A stretch of 64,000 bases of DNA from Pelosinus sp. UFO1 (GTDB taxonomy: Bacteria > Bacillota > Negativicutes > DSM-13327). Shown here piece by piece: positions 55,002-63,911 of the stretch. The notes under the pieces are model-generated. The model was given only the letters and a program-made list of their open reading frames with translations. It was not told the origin of the DNA and did not search any database. The translations under genes and the position numbers were made by a program. The stretch is taken from positions 1,393,693 through 1,457,692 of the forward strand of contig NZ_CP008852.1 in NCBI RefSeq assembly GCF_000725345.1. The letters are read 5' to 3'. Within the stretch, counting starts at the first letter, position 1. Each line of letters opens with the position of its first letter.

Positions 55002-56093
55002 ATGCGGCAATTGGGAATATCCTTGTATCCAAATCATACGAGCGTGGCAGAAAATATAGCATATATTGAGCTTGCTTCCCAATATGGGTTTAAAAGAATC
55101 TTTACTTGTCTACTATCTGTAGATCAAGATATTGAGCAAGCGATAAATGATTTTAAGATAATAACTGCCTGTGCAAAGCAAAATAGTATGGAAGTGATTG
55201 CTGATGTTGCGCCAGTAATCTTTACAAAGTACGGAGTATCGTACCAAGATCTATCATTCTTTAAGGAATTAGGTCTTGATGGGATACGTTTAGATTTAGG
55301 TTTTAGCGGTATAGAAGAAGCATATATGACTTTAAATCCTTATGGATTAAAAATAGAGTTAAATGTTAGTAATGGTACTAAGTATGTAGATAATATTATT
55401 TCTTATCATCCTAATGTAGAAAATATTTTAGGGTGTCACAATTTCTACCCTCATGTTTATACTGGATTGGGATATAACCATTTCATTAAATGCAGCAAAC
55501 AATTCAAAGATTTAGGGATTAGAACAGCAGCTTTTGTAAACTCCAAATCTGCTATGTTCGGTCCCTGGCCGGTAACAGAAGGGCTATGCACCTTAGAGAT
55601 GCATAGGGATTTATCGATTGATGTGCAAACCAAGCACTTGTTTGCTACAAATGTAATTGATGATGTCATTATCGCCAATGCTTTTGCTTCCGAAGGAGAA
55701 TTAAAATGTTTAAGTGAAATTGACAAATATATGCTAGAATTTACGGTTGTATTTGCAAATAATATTCCTGAGTTAGAAAAGAAGATTGTCCTAGAAGAAT
55801 TTCACTTCAATCGAGGAGACGTGTCAGAGTATGTTGCTAGATCAACACAATCTAGAGTGAAGTACAAAGATCATAATTTTCCACCATTTAATACCCCAGA
55901 TATAAGAAAAGGTGATGTTTTAATCGAATCTTCTCTATATTCTAGGTATGCAGGTGAGTTACAAATTGCCTTAAAAGACATGAAAAATAGCGGGAAAACA
56001 AATGTAGTAGGTAGAATCGTTGAAGAAGAAATATTCCTATTAGACTATCTGGAACCTTGGATGAAATTTAAATTTACTGATCTAAATAAATAG
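55002..56093 (+). CDS. mupG: MupG-like 6-phospho-N-acetylmuramidase (DUF871 family)
   Basis: A 363-residue TIM-barrel protein of the MupG (formerly DUF871, 'outer surface protein') family. Markers are LGISLYPNHTSVAEN, ADVAPVIF, GIRLDLGFSG, NPYGLKIELNVSN, GCHNFYPHVYTGL and the C-terminal small domain RIVEEEIFLLDYLEPW. In Staphylococcus MupG splits PTS-imported MurNAc-6P-GlcNAc inside the cell. It follows the PTS genes on the same strand, so it probably processes what they import. GGGG ribosome site. Confidence 0.88.
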   Translation: MRQLGISLYPNHTSVAENIAYIELASQYGFKRIFTCLLSVDQDIEQAINDFKIITACAKQNSMEVIADVAPVIFTKYGVSYQDLSFFKELGLDGIRLDLGFSGIEEAYMTLNPYGLKIELNVSNGTKYVDNIISYHPNVENILGCHNFYPHVYTGLGYNHFIKCSKQFKDLGIRTAAFVNSKSAMFGPWPVTEGLCTLEMHRDLSIDVQTKHLFATNVIDDVIIANAFASEGELKCLSEIDKYMLEFTVVFANNIPELEKKIVLEEFHFNRGDVSEYVARSTQSRVKYKDHNFPPFNTPDIRKGDVLIESSLYSRYAGELQIALKDMKNSGKTNVVGRIVEEEIFLLDYLEPWMKFKFTDLNK

Positions 56094-56095
56094 TA

Positions 56096-56124
56096 AAGGG
56101 CACCTATTATAGGTGTCCTTTTTT
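56096..56124 (+). terminator. Terminator after mupG
   Basis: Eleven-base arms (56096-56106 and 56110-56120, one G-U pair), TTA loop and a T run. Confidence 0.85.
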
Positions 56125-56262
56125 AGTCGTACTTATTCGCTGGATTGGTCATTAGATAAATGGTGTTGCATCCTCACAGTAAAGGAAATTGGATGGCCTG
56201 TGTAACGCGTAGAACTATTTTAACTCAGCAAAACTGGTAGTGTGTAGAGAATACACGATATA

Positions 56263-56316
56263 AAAAGGTTTAAAAGCAGTGTGTAGTTACAAATACACAC
56301 TGCTTTTAAACCTTTT
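56263..56316. repeat. 23-base perfect inverted repeat upstream of the porin promoter
   Basis: Arms 56263-56285 and 56294-56316 are exact inverted copies around GTTACAAA. The inner part reads GTGTGTA..TACACAC, as does the PTS upstream region more loosely. It is about 80 bases before the sigma-54 -24 box, where an activator site would lie; it could also fold into an RNA hairpin. Confidence 0.8.
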
Positions 56317-56395
56317 AATGGCGTTTAAGGTATCGTATGTCCCAATAATTCAATGGTTGGCAGGCCTTATCTTTTTTAATTATTTTTATATAAGC

Positions 56396-56412
56396 TTGGC
56401 ATGCATATTGCA
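56396..56412 (+). promoter_or_regulatory. Sigma-54 promoter of the SLH porin
   Basis: TTGGCATGCATATTGCA has GG and GC exactly ten bases apart and shares TGGCATGC with the PTS promoter. It is on the + strand facing the porin. Confidence 0.88.
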
Positions 56413-56656
56413 TTATAGCTAAGTGTAAATAGTTAGAATTTCTAAAGGGTAAGTAGTAGATTGTTGCTATCGCTGAAGATGGGGAGAGATAGGGGGAAAG
56501 GAGATGTGATAGGTACAAGCCCAAAATCCCCAAGTAAGTGTTAACAATGAGTGCTCGTTTGAAGGAAATATTTAAGGGAACATGGAGACTTAGATAGTAA
56601 TTCATCTTAAGTGCACTCAAATAAACCAAAAATAAGATTCTAAGGAGCGTAAAAAG

Positions 56657-57997
56657 ATGAACAAAAAAATGATCGCCACTGTGGTTACCGCTTTTGTATT
56701 AGGTTCAGGAACTGCTCTTGCAGCTAGTAATCCCTTTGCTGATGTTTCTCCTAATGACTGGGCATATGATGCTGTAAAGAGCTTAAAGCAAGCAGGCATT
56801 ATTGATGGTATGGATGATAGCAACTTTCAAGGCAGCAGGACGATGACTCGTTACGAAATGGCGCAAATCGTAGGTAAAGCTATGTATAGAAGTGATAAGG
56901 CCAATGCTGAGCATAAAGCGATTATTGAAAAATTGGCTGTTGAATATAAAGATGAATTACAAAGTATGGGTGTTCGTGTTAGTAATGTGGAAAAGAAAAC
57001 TGCCGGCATAAGCGATTGGAAAATCAGTGGCTGGGCCCAAACTGAAAATACATATGGTCATGCTGGAGATGCTAAAACATTTTATGACAAAGACGTATGG
57101 GCACCTGGCGTATTTGATCCAGCGACTGGGACAACGGGACCAGCAACACTCATTCACAAGAAAGGTGACGTATCAAATAAGGGACAGACCCCATTGCATG
57201 AATATAACTTAGAAATGCGCTTGGCAGCTGAAAAACAAATAAGTGATAAATTGTATGGTTATTATCAAATTAGAACATATACTGGTCTTGATGGTGCTCG
57301 CCGTACTACTTCCGATAAAGATAATCGTGGTACAGTGGAAACACGTCAGGCTTGGCTTAGCTATAATACTTCACCGTCTACCAAGTTTACTGCTGGTAAA
57401 ATAATTATGTGGGATGGTTTTCTGCATGATGATTATCTAAATGGTATTACGGTAGATACTAAACTTAGTAATATTACTAGTTTTTATGGTGCAACAGGTC
57501 GTTCATCGGTTAACCCCGATACTATTGTTAATGCTGCAACTCTTTCTACAAAAGCTGGCGACGTAGACTTATCCGCCCGTTATTTAACGGGTCATGTTGT
57601 TGGCGGAGCAGATAAGGGTAATATTATTGGTGGTACTTTTGGATATAACTTTAAGAACGGTCCTGCCTTTATGTTTGGTTATGCGAATAATACTCGTGCG
57701 GCAGACGGGAAAGATGGAAAATTGGAAAAGGTAAACCTTTATAAAAACATTGGTGGTACTGATGTTACCCTAAGATATGAGAAACAAGGTCCTGCCTTCG
57801 ATACTCCTATAGAAAATTGTATTCATACAGGATGGTGGGGTGACCAGTACATAAGGGGGCTAAAGGGCTACCGCGCAATTGTAGGTCGTACAATTGCACC
57901 GAATACGTATCTAGAAACATTCTATGGCGATTACAAAACGATTGATGGTGACATGTCTGCTAAAAAATATGGATTTAGCGTACAAGTAAGCTTCTAA
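56657..57997 (+). CDS. SLH-domain outer-membrane porin (OmpM type)
   Basis: A 446-residue protein: signal peptide (cut near ALAAS), an S-layer-homology domain about residues 24-80 (FADVSPNDWAYDAVKSLKQAG, TMTRYEMAQIVGKAM), a coiled-coil linker about 85-115, then a beta-barrel domain of about 330 residues with alternating strands and a C-terminal phenylalanine (VQVSF) as in outer-membrane proteins. In Negativicutes the SLH domain tethers the barrel to peptidoglycan and the barrel lets small solutes through. The sigma-54 promoter and closeness to the PTS suggest this copy is an inducible sugar channel. Confidence 0.93.
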   Translation: MNKKMIATVVTAFVLGSGTALAASNPFADVSPNDWAYDAVKSLKQAGIIDGMDDSNFQGSRTMTRYEMAQIVGKAMYRSDKANAEHKAIIEKLAVEYKDELQSMGVRVSNVEKKTAGISDWKISGWAQTENTYGHAGDAKTFYDKDVWAPGVFDPATGTTGPATLIHKKGDVSNKGQTPLHEYNLEMRLAAEKQISDKLYGYYQIRTYTGLDGARRTTSDKDNRGTVETRQAWLSYNTSPSTKFTAGKIIMWDGFLHDDYLNGITVDTKLSNITSFYGATGRSSVNPDTIVNAATLSTKAGDVDLSARYLTGHVVGGADKGNIIGGTFGYNFKNGPAFMFGYANNTRAADGKDGKLEKVNLYKNIGGTDVTLRYEKQGPAFDTPIENCIHTGWWGDQYIRGLKGYRAIVGRTIAPNTYLETFYGDYKTIDGDMSAKKYGFSVQVSF

Positions 57998-58019
57998 ATA
58001 TATAGATTTCCTGAGTCTG

Positions 58020-58064
58020 AAGACTTATAGCCTAGATACTAGGTTGTAAGTCTTATTTTTTTTA
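58020..58064 (+). terminator. Terminator after the porin
   Basis: Stem from AAGACTTA (58020-58027) to TAAGTCTT (58047-58054) extended inward with G-U pairs to CCTAG/CTAGG, loop ATA, then a T run. Confidence 0.88.
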
Positions 58065-58252
58065 CACATTACTCACGAAAAATTAGCCTGAGCTTAATGA
58101 TAGTACGGTTTTGCAGCAAAATGAATGAGTTTAGACAAGAGGTTAAGGTGACAACTTTTGACTACTTTGCAATAAAATAGGAAGGTTATGGATGAATAAT
58201 GGCGAAAGTTGTATTACAGGTTAAAACGTTTGATACGCAGGAGGGAAATGCT

Positions 58253-60334
58253 GTGAAATATGCAGTGTCTTTGAGTTTACTAACTGTGCTGATTATTACG
58301 TTTTTATTGGGTGGAACTTTTATTTTTCTAATCAAGCACGAATTAGCAGTAGACATTCCTTGGCTGAGGCATAAAGAAGCTAATATTCTACATTCTGCTG
58401 CTAATGAAAATATAGAGTCTTTTCACAATGACCGGAAAAAGATATTGGTTCTTCATTCCTATGACTCTGAAATGCCCTGGGTGAAATTAGAAGAAGAGGG
58501 GATTAAGTCGGTTTTTCAACAGGAAAAACAAGCGATACTTTCTTTTGACTATATGGATACGAAATACAATATTACTCCTGATTATCTAAGTAACTTATAT
58601 AAGTTTTATGAACAAAAATATAAAGGGAAGAAATTTGATGCTGTGATTGTTACGGATGATGCAGCTTATGACTTTGCACGAACATACCAGCAAACCCTTT
58701 TTCCTCTCACTCCTATTATTTTCTGTGGTGTTAATTATTTTAATGAAGCAGATATAAAAGACAAGGAATGGGTAACGGGAGTCATTGAGGACGTTGATAT
58801 AAAGGACACTATTGATGTTGCTTTAGCCCTACAGCCTCAAGTGAAAAAGATTGTTGTTATTAATGATGAAACTGCAGTTGGTAAAGCCAATAAACAATTA
58901 CTAGAAAAGAGTATGCCTGTTTTTAAGGAAAAGGTACAATTTGTATTCTTAGAAAAGATGGCGATGTCAGAAGTTCTAGAGCAAGTAGCTGCCCTTTCAG
59001 ATGACACAATCGTATTACTTATGACTTTTAATGTGGATAAGAACGATACTATCTTTAGTTATGAGGAAAGTGGTAGTTTAATTGGTGCAAAAAGTAGGGT
59101 GCCTGTATATTGTTTTTGGGACTTCTACTTACAAGATGGTATGTTAGGCGGGATGATAACCAGCGGGTATAATCAAGGGAAAACTGCGGGCCAGATGGCC
59201 CGAAAGATTGTCTTTGAAGGTGCAAAATTAGCTGACATGCCTGTGGTAACAGAAAGTACAAAGCAGTACATGTTTGGCTTTAATGCACTACGCAAGGCTG
59301 GTATCAAGGAAGAGCAATTACCAGCAGGTAGCGTTATTGTGAATAAGCCAGTTACCTTCTATGAGACGTATAAATCCTTAGTTTGGTTCTTGATGGTACT
59401 ATTTGTAGTATTACTGTTTTTAGTAACAGTATTAGCTATTAATATAAACCGCCGTAGGAAGGTTGAGGAAGAGATCCGTCAGCTCAATAGGGCCTTAGAG
59501 AATCAAGTATCTGAGCGAACTAGGGCATTGCAGGATACGAATTCTACCTTGCGGCAGACCTTGGAAGATTTGCATCAGGCTCGTCGTCACTTGGTAGAGT
59601 CAGAGAAAATGGCCTTATTAGGTGAGTTAGTAGCAGGTATAGCCCATGAAATAAATACACCGATAGGAAATAGTATTACGGCAATTTCGCATTTGACAAT
59701 GTTGACAGGAGAATTCAATCAAAAATTCTTGGGTGGTCAAATGAAACGATCCGATTTAGAAACCTATTTAGAGTCTTGTAATAAAGTAAGTAAAATTATT
59801 ACTACTAATCTAGATCGTGCTGCAGAGTTGATTCGTAGTTTTAAAAAAGTTGCAGTTGACCAATTAGTTGAAGAACGACGGAATTTTGATTTAAAAGAAT
59901 ACATACAGGATGTATTGATAAGCCTAAATCCTCAATTAAAAAAGACTCAGCACAAGATAAACGTAACTTGTCCTGAGGGCATTAATGTTTATTGGTATCC
60001 CGGAGCCTTTTGGCAAATTATATCAAACATGCTGAATAATTCCATATTGCATGCTTATGATCCAGAAGAATCAGGCACGATTTCCATTACTATTTCTTAT
60101 GAAGCTGGGATTATTACCTTGATTTATGCAGATGATGGAAAAGGTATGGAGGCAGAGGTACAAAAGAAGATATTTGAGCCATTTTTTACAACTCGGCGGG
60201 GTACTGGTGGTACTGGTCTTGGTATGCATATTGTATATAATCTGGTGGTTTTTAAAATGAAAGGAACCGTTGAGTGTGCTAGTCAGCTGGGAAACGGTAC
60301 GGTTTTCACAATAAAACTTCCAGAACGTACTTAA
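58253..60334 (+). CDS. Membrane sensor histidine kinase with binding-protein-like sensor
   Basis: A 693-residue kinase. An N-terminal membrane helix (residues about 5-27) precedes an extracytoplasmic domain (about 60-340) resembling ABC substrate-binding proteins of the YhdE/TrpX-like family (KILVLHSYDSEMPWVKLEEEGI). A second helix (about 375-395), a coiled coil, a His-kinase domain (LLGELVAGIAHEINTPIGNS) and an ATPase domain (FWQIISNMLNNSILHA, GTGLGMHIV) follow. GTG 58253 is seven bases after AGGAGGG and puts the helix first; ATG 58199 would add 18 polar residues. The response regulator is 19 bases downstream. Signal unknown. Confidence 0.88.
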   Translation: MKYAVSLSLLTVLIITFLLGGTFIFLIKHELAVDIPWLRHKEANILHSAANENIESFHNDRKKILVLHSYDSEMPWVKLEEEGIKSVFQQEKQAILSFDYMDTKYNITPDYLSNLYKFYEQKYKGKKFDAVIVTDDAAYDFARTYQQTLFPLTPIIFCGVNYFNEADIKDKEWVTGVIEDVDIKDTIDVALALQPQVKKIVVINDETAVGKANKQLLEKSMPVFKEKVQFVFLEKMAMSEVLEQVAALSDDTIVLLMTFNVDKNDTIFSYEESGSLIGAKSRVPVYCFWDFYLQDGMLGGMITSGYNQGKTAGQMARKIVFEGAKLADMPVVTESTKQYMFGFNALRKAGIKEEQLPAGSVIVNKPVTFYETYKSLVWFLMVLFVVLLFLVTVLAININRRRKVEEEIRQLNRALENQVSERTRALQDTNSTLRQTLEDLHQARRHLVESEKMALLGELVAGIAHEINTPIGNSITAISHLTMLTGEFNQKFLGGQMKRSDLETYLESCNKVSKIITTNLDRAAELIRSFKKVAVDQLVEERRNFDLKEYIQDVLISLNPQLKKTQHKINVTCPEGINVYWYPGAFWQIISNMLNNSILHAYDPEESGTISITISYEAGIITLIYADDGKGMEAEVQKKIFEPFFTTRRGTGGTGLGMHIVYNLVVFKMKGTVECASQLGNGTVFTIKLPERT

Positions 60335-60352
60335 GATAAAGGAGAAAGAATC

Positions 60353-61879
60353 ATGGATGATGAATTGTTATTTGTAGAAGAGACGGATGTACGTGATACT
60401 AAGGCAGCAGGACAGATAAAAGTTTTGATCGTTGATGATGAAGAAGAAGTACATATTGTTACCAAGTTAGTATTAAATAACTTTGTATTTGAAGGTAAAA
60501 AGATTGAGCTTCTTAGTGTTTATTCTGCTAGTGAAGCTAAGACGGTACTAGAGGAACATGGGGATATTGCTCTTATTTTATTAGATGTTGTCATGGAGAG
60601 AGCTGATGCCGGGTTAGAATTGGTAAAATACATTCGAGAAGTTATGGAAAATAAGTTGGTACGGATTGTATTGCGTACGGGCCAGCCGGGGGAAGCGCCA
60701 GAAGCCCAGATTATTGTAGAATACGACATTAATGATTATAAAGAAAAAACGGAATTAACAGCCCAAAAGCTGATAACTACCTTAATCTCTGCGTTACGTT
60801 CTCATCGAGATTTATTGACAATTGCCATGAATAAACAAGGGTTAGAAAAAATTATCAAGTCTTCACCTGAGATTTTTCGTATGCAATCCATGCAAAACTT
60901 TGCCGCTGGCGTACTAATGCAACTCATCGCAATGCTTGGACTTAATAAGAATAGCTTGTATGTCAAGGTATCGAGTTTTGCCGCTACGCGAAAGAAGGAC
61001 GGAGAAATAAAAGTTTTAGCAGCTACAGGTACCTTTGATAGTGAAACCTACGAAGATATTTCGATTGACGTGAAAAATAAACTTGATTACGTTCTTATGG
61101 CAAAACAAAGTATATTTTTTGAGGATTACTTTATCTTATACTGGCAAAGTGCAGACGATTATGTGTACCTAATTTATATGGAAGGTGGACAAAGACTTAG
61201 TGAGTTAGATAGGCGTTTATTAGATGTTTTTTGTTTAAATGTTTCTTCTGCCTTTGAAAATCTTAAATTGCATTTAGAAATGTATAATACACAACGAGAG
61301 GTTTTCTTTCGTTTGGCCGAAGTGGCAGAAACACGATCAAAAGAAACAGGCAATCATGTAAGGCGTGTTGCTGAATACGCTCGTTTGCTGGCTGAAAAAT
61401 ATGGATTACCAGATGATGAAGTGGATCTCATTCATTTGGCGACTCCTATGCATGATATAGGTAAACTAGGGATACCTGACGAGATATTAAATAAACCAGG
61501 GAAATTAACACTAACTGAGTTTGAAGTTGTCAAACTTCACGCTAATATTGGCTATGATATGTTAAAGGGATCTCATTTAACGATGTTAAAAGCAGCAGCT
61601 ATTATTGCGCAGCAACACCATGAACGATATGATGGCAAGGGATATTCCAGTGGGCTAAAAGGGGAAGAAATTCATATTTATGCTAGAATCGCCGCCATTG
61701 CCGATGTATTTGATGCACTAAGCTGCAAAAGAGTATATAAAGAAGCCTGGCCATTAAATGAAATTTTGACCTATTTCAAAGAAGCTAGGGGAGGGCAATT
61801 TGATCCTGTATTAGTTGATTTGTTTTTTGCTAATTTGGATGAAATCATTAAGGTGAGAGAAAAGTATGCAGATGAATAA
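60353..61879 (+). CDS. HD-GYP response regulator
   Basis: A 508-residue regulator: receiver domain 20-140 (LIVDDEEEVHIV, phosphorylated Asp in LILLDVVMERAD, where the usual proline turn is altered), a DUF3369-type middle domain (about 165-310), and an HD-GYP domain (about 315-500; ATPMHDIGKLGIPDEIL, HHERYDGKGYSSGL). HD-GYP domains break down cyclic di-GMP. The catalytic HD and the GYP-like KGYS region are kept (GYP reads GYS), so activity is likely. Paired with the kinase before it. Confidence 0.92.
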   Translation: MDDELLFVEETDVRDTKAAGQIKVLIVDDEEEVHIVTKLVLNNFVFEGKKIELLSVYSASEAKTVLEEHGDIALILLDVVMERADAGLELVKYIREVMENKLVRIVLRTGQPGEAPEAQIIVEYDINDYKEKTELTAQKLITTLISALRSHRDLLTIAMNKQGLEKIIKSSPEIFRMQSMQNFAAGVLMQLIAMLGLNKNSLYVKVSSFAATRKKDGEIKVLAATGTFDSETYEDISIDVKNKLDYVLMAKQSIFFEDYFILYWQSADDYVYLIYMEGGQRLSELDRRLLDVFCLNVSSAFENLKLHLEMYNTQREVFFRLAEVAETRSKETGNHVRRVAEYARLLAEKYGLPDDEVDLIHLATPMHDIGKLGIPDEILNKPGKLTLTEFEVVKLHANIGYDMLKGSHLTMLKAAAIIAQQHHERYDGKGYSSGLKGEEIHIYARIAAIADVFDALSCKRVYKEAWPLNEILTYFKEARGGQFDPVLVDLFFANLDEIIKVREKYADE

Positions 61880-61936
61880 TTGCGGCGTACTTCTGGGGAT
61901 TGTATAATATGGTTAGAATAGGATGGAGGTAGAAAA

Positions 61937-62638
61937 ATGAGTTTACATATTGATGCAAAAGAAGGCGATATCGCTAGTACGGTATTAATGCCTGGTGATC
62001 CACTTAGGGCCAAGTTTATAGCGGAGAACTTTTTGGAAAATGCTGTTTGTTATAATGAAGTGCGCGGTATGTACGGGTACACAGGATATTACCAGGGCAA
62101 AAGAGTTTCTGTACAAGGTTCGGGAATGGGGATTCCTTCTATATCTATTTATGCCCATGAGTTAATGGCGAGCTATAATGTGAAAAATATTATTCGGATT
62201 GGTACTTGTGGATCATTACAGGAAAATGTAAAAATTAAGGACATTGTTCTAGCTATGTCAGCTTCTCATGATTCTAATATTAATCTACAACGGTTTGAGG
62301 GTATGACCTTTGCTCCTACAGCAAATTTTGAATTATTAAAAAAGGCATATGATGTAGCACAGCGGTTAGGGATTGAAGCTAAAGTCGGAAATGTGTTTAC
62401 AACGGATACCTTTTATCATGATGATTATGAGGATTGGAAGCGTTGGACCAAATTTGGTGTATTGGCGGTCGAGATGGAAACTGCAGGATTATATACTTTG
62501 GCTGCAAAACATGGTGTAAAAGCGTTAACCATTGTGACAGTGAGTGATAGCTTAGTTACAGGTGAAGCTACTTCTGCTGCAGAACGCCAGACGACTTTTA
62601 CGCAAATGATGAAAATTGCTTTAGAAATGGTAGAGTAA
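61937..62638 (+). CDS. deoD: Purine nucleoside phosphorylase DeoD
   Basis: A 233-residue hexameric purine nucleoside phosphorylase. [36 protein letters not shown] and VSDSLVTGE are hallmark motifs. It splits purine (deoxy)nucleosides with phosphate for salvage. It has its own ribosome site GGATGGAGG. Confidence 0.96.
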   Translation: MSLHIDAKEGDIASTVLMPGDPLRAKFIAENFLENAVCYNEVRGMYGYTGYYQGKRVSVQGSGMGIPSISIYAHELMASYNVKNIIRIGTCGSLQENVKIKDIVLAMSASHDSNINLQRFEGMTFAPTANFELLKKAYDVAQRLGIEAKVGNVFTTDTFYHDDYEDWKRWTKFGVLAVEMETAGLYTLAAKHGVKALTIVTVSDSLVTGEATSAAERQTTFTQMMKIALEMVE

Positions 62639-62646
62639 AAAAAGCA

Positions 62647-62675
62647 TTGCACTTTATGAAGGTCTATAATATACT
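62647..62675 (+). promoter_or_regulatory. Promoter of the thiSGH transcript
   Basis: TTGCAC (62647-62652), 17 bases, TATACT (62670-62675). It would start transcription about ten bases before the TPP riboswitch. Confidence 0.65.
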
Positions 62676-62689
62676 GTAGGAAATTACAT

Positions 62690-62780
62690 ATGATGCTGGG
62701 GGAGCCTTATGGCTGAGAGGGAATTTCGATTCCTGACCCTTTGAACCTGATGTGGTTAGTACCATCGTAGGGAAGCTATT
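62690..62780 (+). ncRNA. TPP (thiamine pyrophosphate) riboswitch
   Basis: The THI-box order is present: GGGGGAGCC, GGCTGAGAGG, GACCCTTTGAACCTGATGTGG (conserved GACCCTTTGAACCTGAT part at 62735-62751), GTTAGTACCATCGTAGGGAAGC. The core CUGAGA and GACCC bind TPP. It controls thiSGH through the terminator downstream. Confidence 0.97.
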
Positions 62781-62803
62781 TTATATTTGTGTATGTTATT
62801 TAT

Positions 62804-62838
62804 AAAAGCTTATCCTCTTTGGATAGGCTTTTTTTATT
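62804..62838 (+). terminator. TPP-riboswitch terminator
   Basis: AAAAGCTTATCC (62804-62815) pairs with GGATAGGCTTTT (62821-62832), one G-U pair, loop TCTTT, T run. Between the aptamer and thiS, it is the expected off-switch. Confidence 0.9.
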
Positions 62839-62925
62839 TGCCATTACATGTTTCAAATATTTCTCTACGATCGCTAGCTATACTATTTCATTCTTAAAAT
62901 GCATTAAAGAGGTGAGGTGAAAAAG

Positions 62926-63126
62926 TTGGAGGTTATGCTAAACGGAAACCTTGAAAAATTAGCGAAGGAGATGAATTTATTTACGTTTTTACTTAGTAAG
63001 GGTTTGAATCTCGACACCATTATTGTGGAATATCAAGGTAATATAGTAAAGAAAGAGGAATGGGCAATGATTACTTTGCAAGATAAAGATTGTTTAGAAG
63101 TGCTAAATTTTGTTGGCGGAGGCTGA
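62926..63126 (+). CDS. thiS: Sulfur carrier protein ThiS
   Basis: A 66-residue ubiquitin-like protein ending in GGG (the family ends in Gly-Gly), which carries the sulfur as thiocarboxylate for the thiazole ring. EVMLNGN at the start and [10 protein letters not shown] at the end are typical. TTG 62926 is five bases after AGGTGA; GTG 62917 is also possible and would add three residues. Confidence 0.9.
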   Translation: MEVMLNGNLEKLAKEMNLFTFLLSKGLNLDTIIVEYQGNIVKKEEWAMITLQDKDCLEVLNFVGGG

Positions 63127-63130
63127 TTTG

Positions 63131-63901
63131 ATGAGTGATTCATTAATGATTGGTGGGAAAAGCTTAGCTAGTCGTCTATTTATTGGTACAGGTAAATATT
63201 CTGCAGACACTATGATTCCTGAAATTATAAAAAAATCAGGATCACAAGTTATTACCGTGGCGCTTCGAAGAATCGATTTTAATTCTCCTACTGGGAATGT
63301 GATGGACCATATTCCCTCCAGTATGCAACTCTTGCCGAATACTTCTGGGGCGCGAAATGCACAGGAGGCAATACGAATTGCTCGGTTAGCCAAGGCCGCA
63401 GGGTGTGGCAATTGGATTAAGATTGAGGTCATTTCGGATAATAAATACTTGTTGCCAGACGGCTATGAGACAATTAAAGCAACGGAAATATTAGCTAAGG
63501 AAGGGTTTGTAGTATTACCTTATATCAGTCCAGATTTAATGGTAGCAAAAAAACTAGTTGAAGTTGGTGCAGCAGCAGTTATGCCATTAGGTGCCCCCAT
63601 TGGCAGTAATCGAGGTTTAAAAACCAAAGAATTATTAAAAATAATGATTGAGGAAATATCTTTACCAGTGATTGTTGATGCAGGGATTGGCAAACCTTCC
63701 GACGCTTGCGAGGCGATGGAAATGGGGGCAGCAGCTTGTTTATTAAATACTGCAATTGCTAGCGCAGACGATCCTGCCTTAATGGCTGAGGCATTTGGTA
63801 TGGCTGTAATTGCCGGGCGTAAAGCGTATTTAGCGGGTCTTGGGCGTTCTCATAAGTGGGCAAGTTCTTCATCTCCTTTGACTGGATTTTTACATAATTG
63901 A
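63131..63901 (+). CDS. thiG: Thiazole synthase ThiG
   Basis: A 256-residue TIM-barrel enzyme. [42 protein letters not shown], and [31 protein letters not shown] are ThiG hallmarks, with the Schiff-base lysine expected in IKIEVISD. It joins the ThiS sulfur, dehydroglycine and 1-deoxyxylulose-5-phosphate. GGAGG lies within the thiS end. Confidence 0.95.
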   Translation: MSDSLMIGGKSLASRLFIGTGKYSADTMIPEIIKKSGSQVITVALRRIDFNSPTGNVMDHIPSSMQLLPNTSGARNAQEAIRIARLAKAAGCGNWIKIEVISDNKYLLPDGYETIKATEILAKEGFVVLPYISPDLMVAKKLVEVGAAAVMPLGAPIGSNRGLKTKELLKIMIEEISLPVIVDAGIGKPSDACEAMEMGAAACLLNTAIASADDPALMAEAFGMAVIAGRKAYLAGLGRSHKWASSSSPLTGFLHN

Positions 63902-63911
63902 GGAGGAAACT

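Larger units (their letters stand above)
56094..56656 (+). other. Regulatory region of the SLH porin
   Basis: No gene is seen. In order it holds the mupG terminator (56096-56124), a GTGTGTAG..ATACACG half-repeat near 56240, a 23-base perfect inverted repeat (56263-56316), the sigma-54 promoter (56396-56412) and a leader of about 230 bases with the porin ribosome site AAGGAG near its end. Confidence 0.6.
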
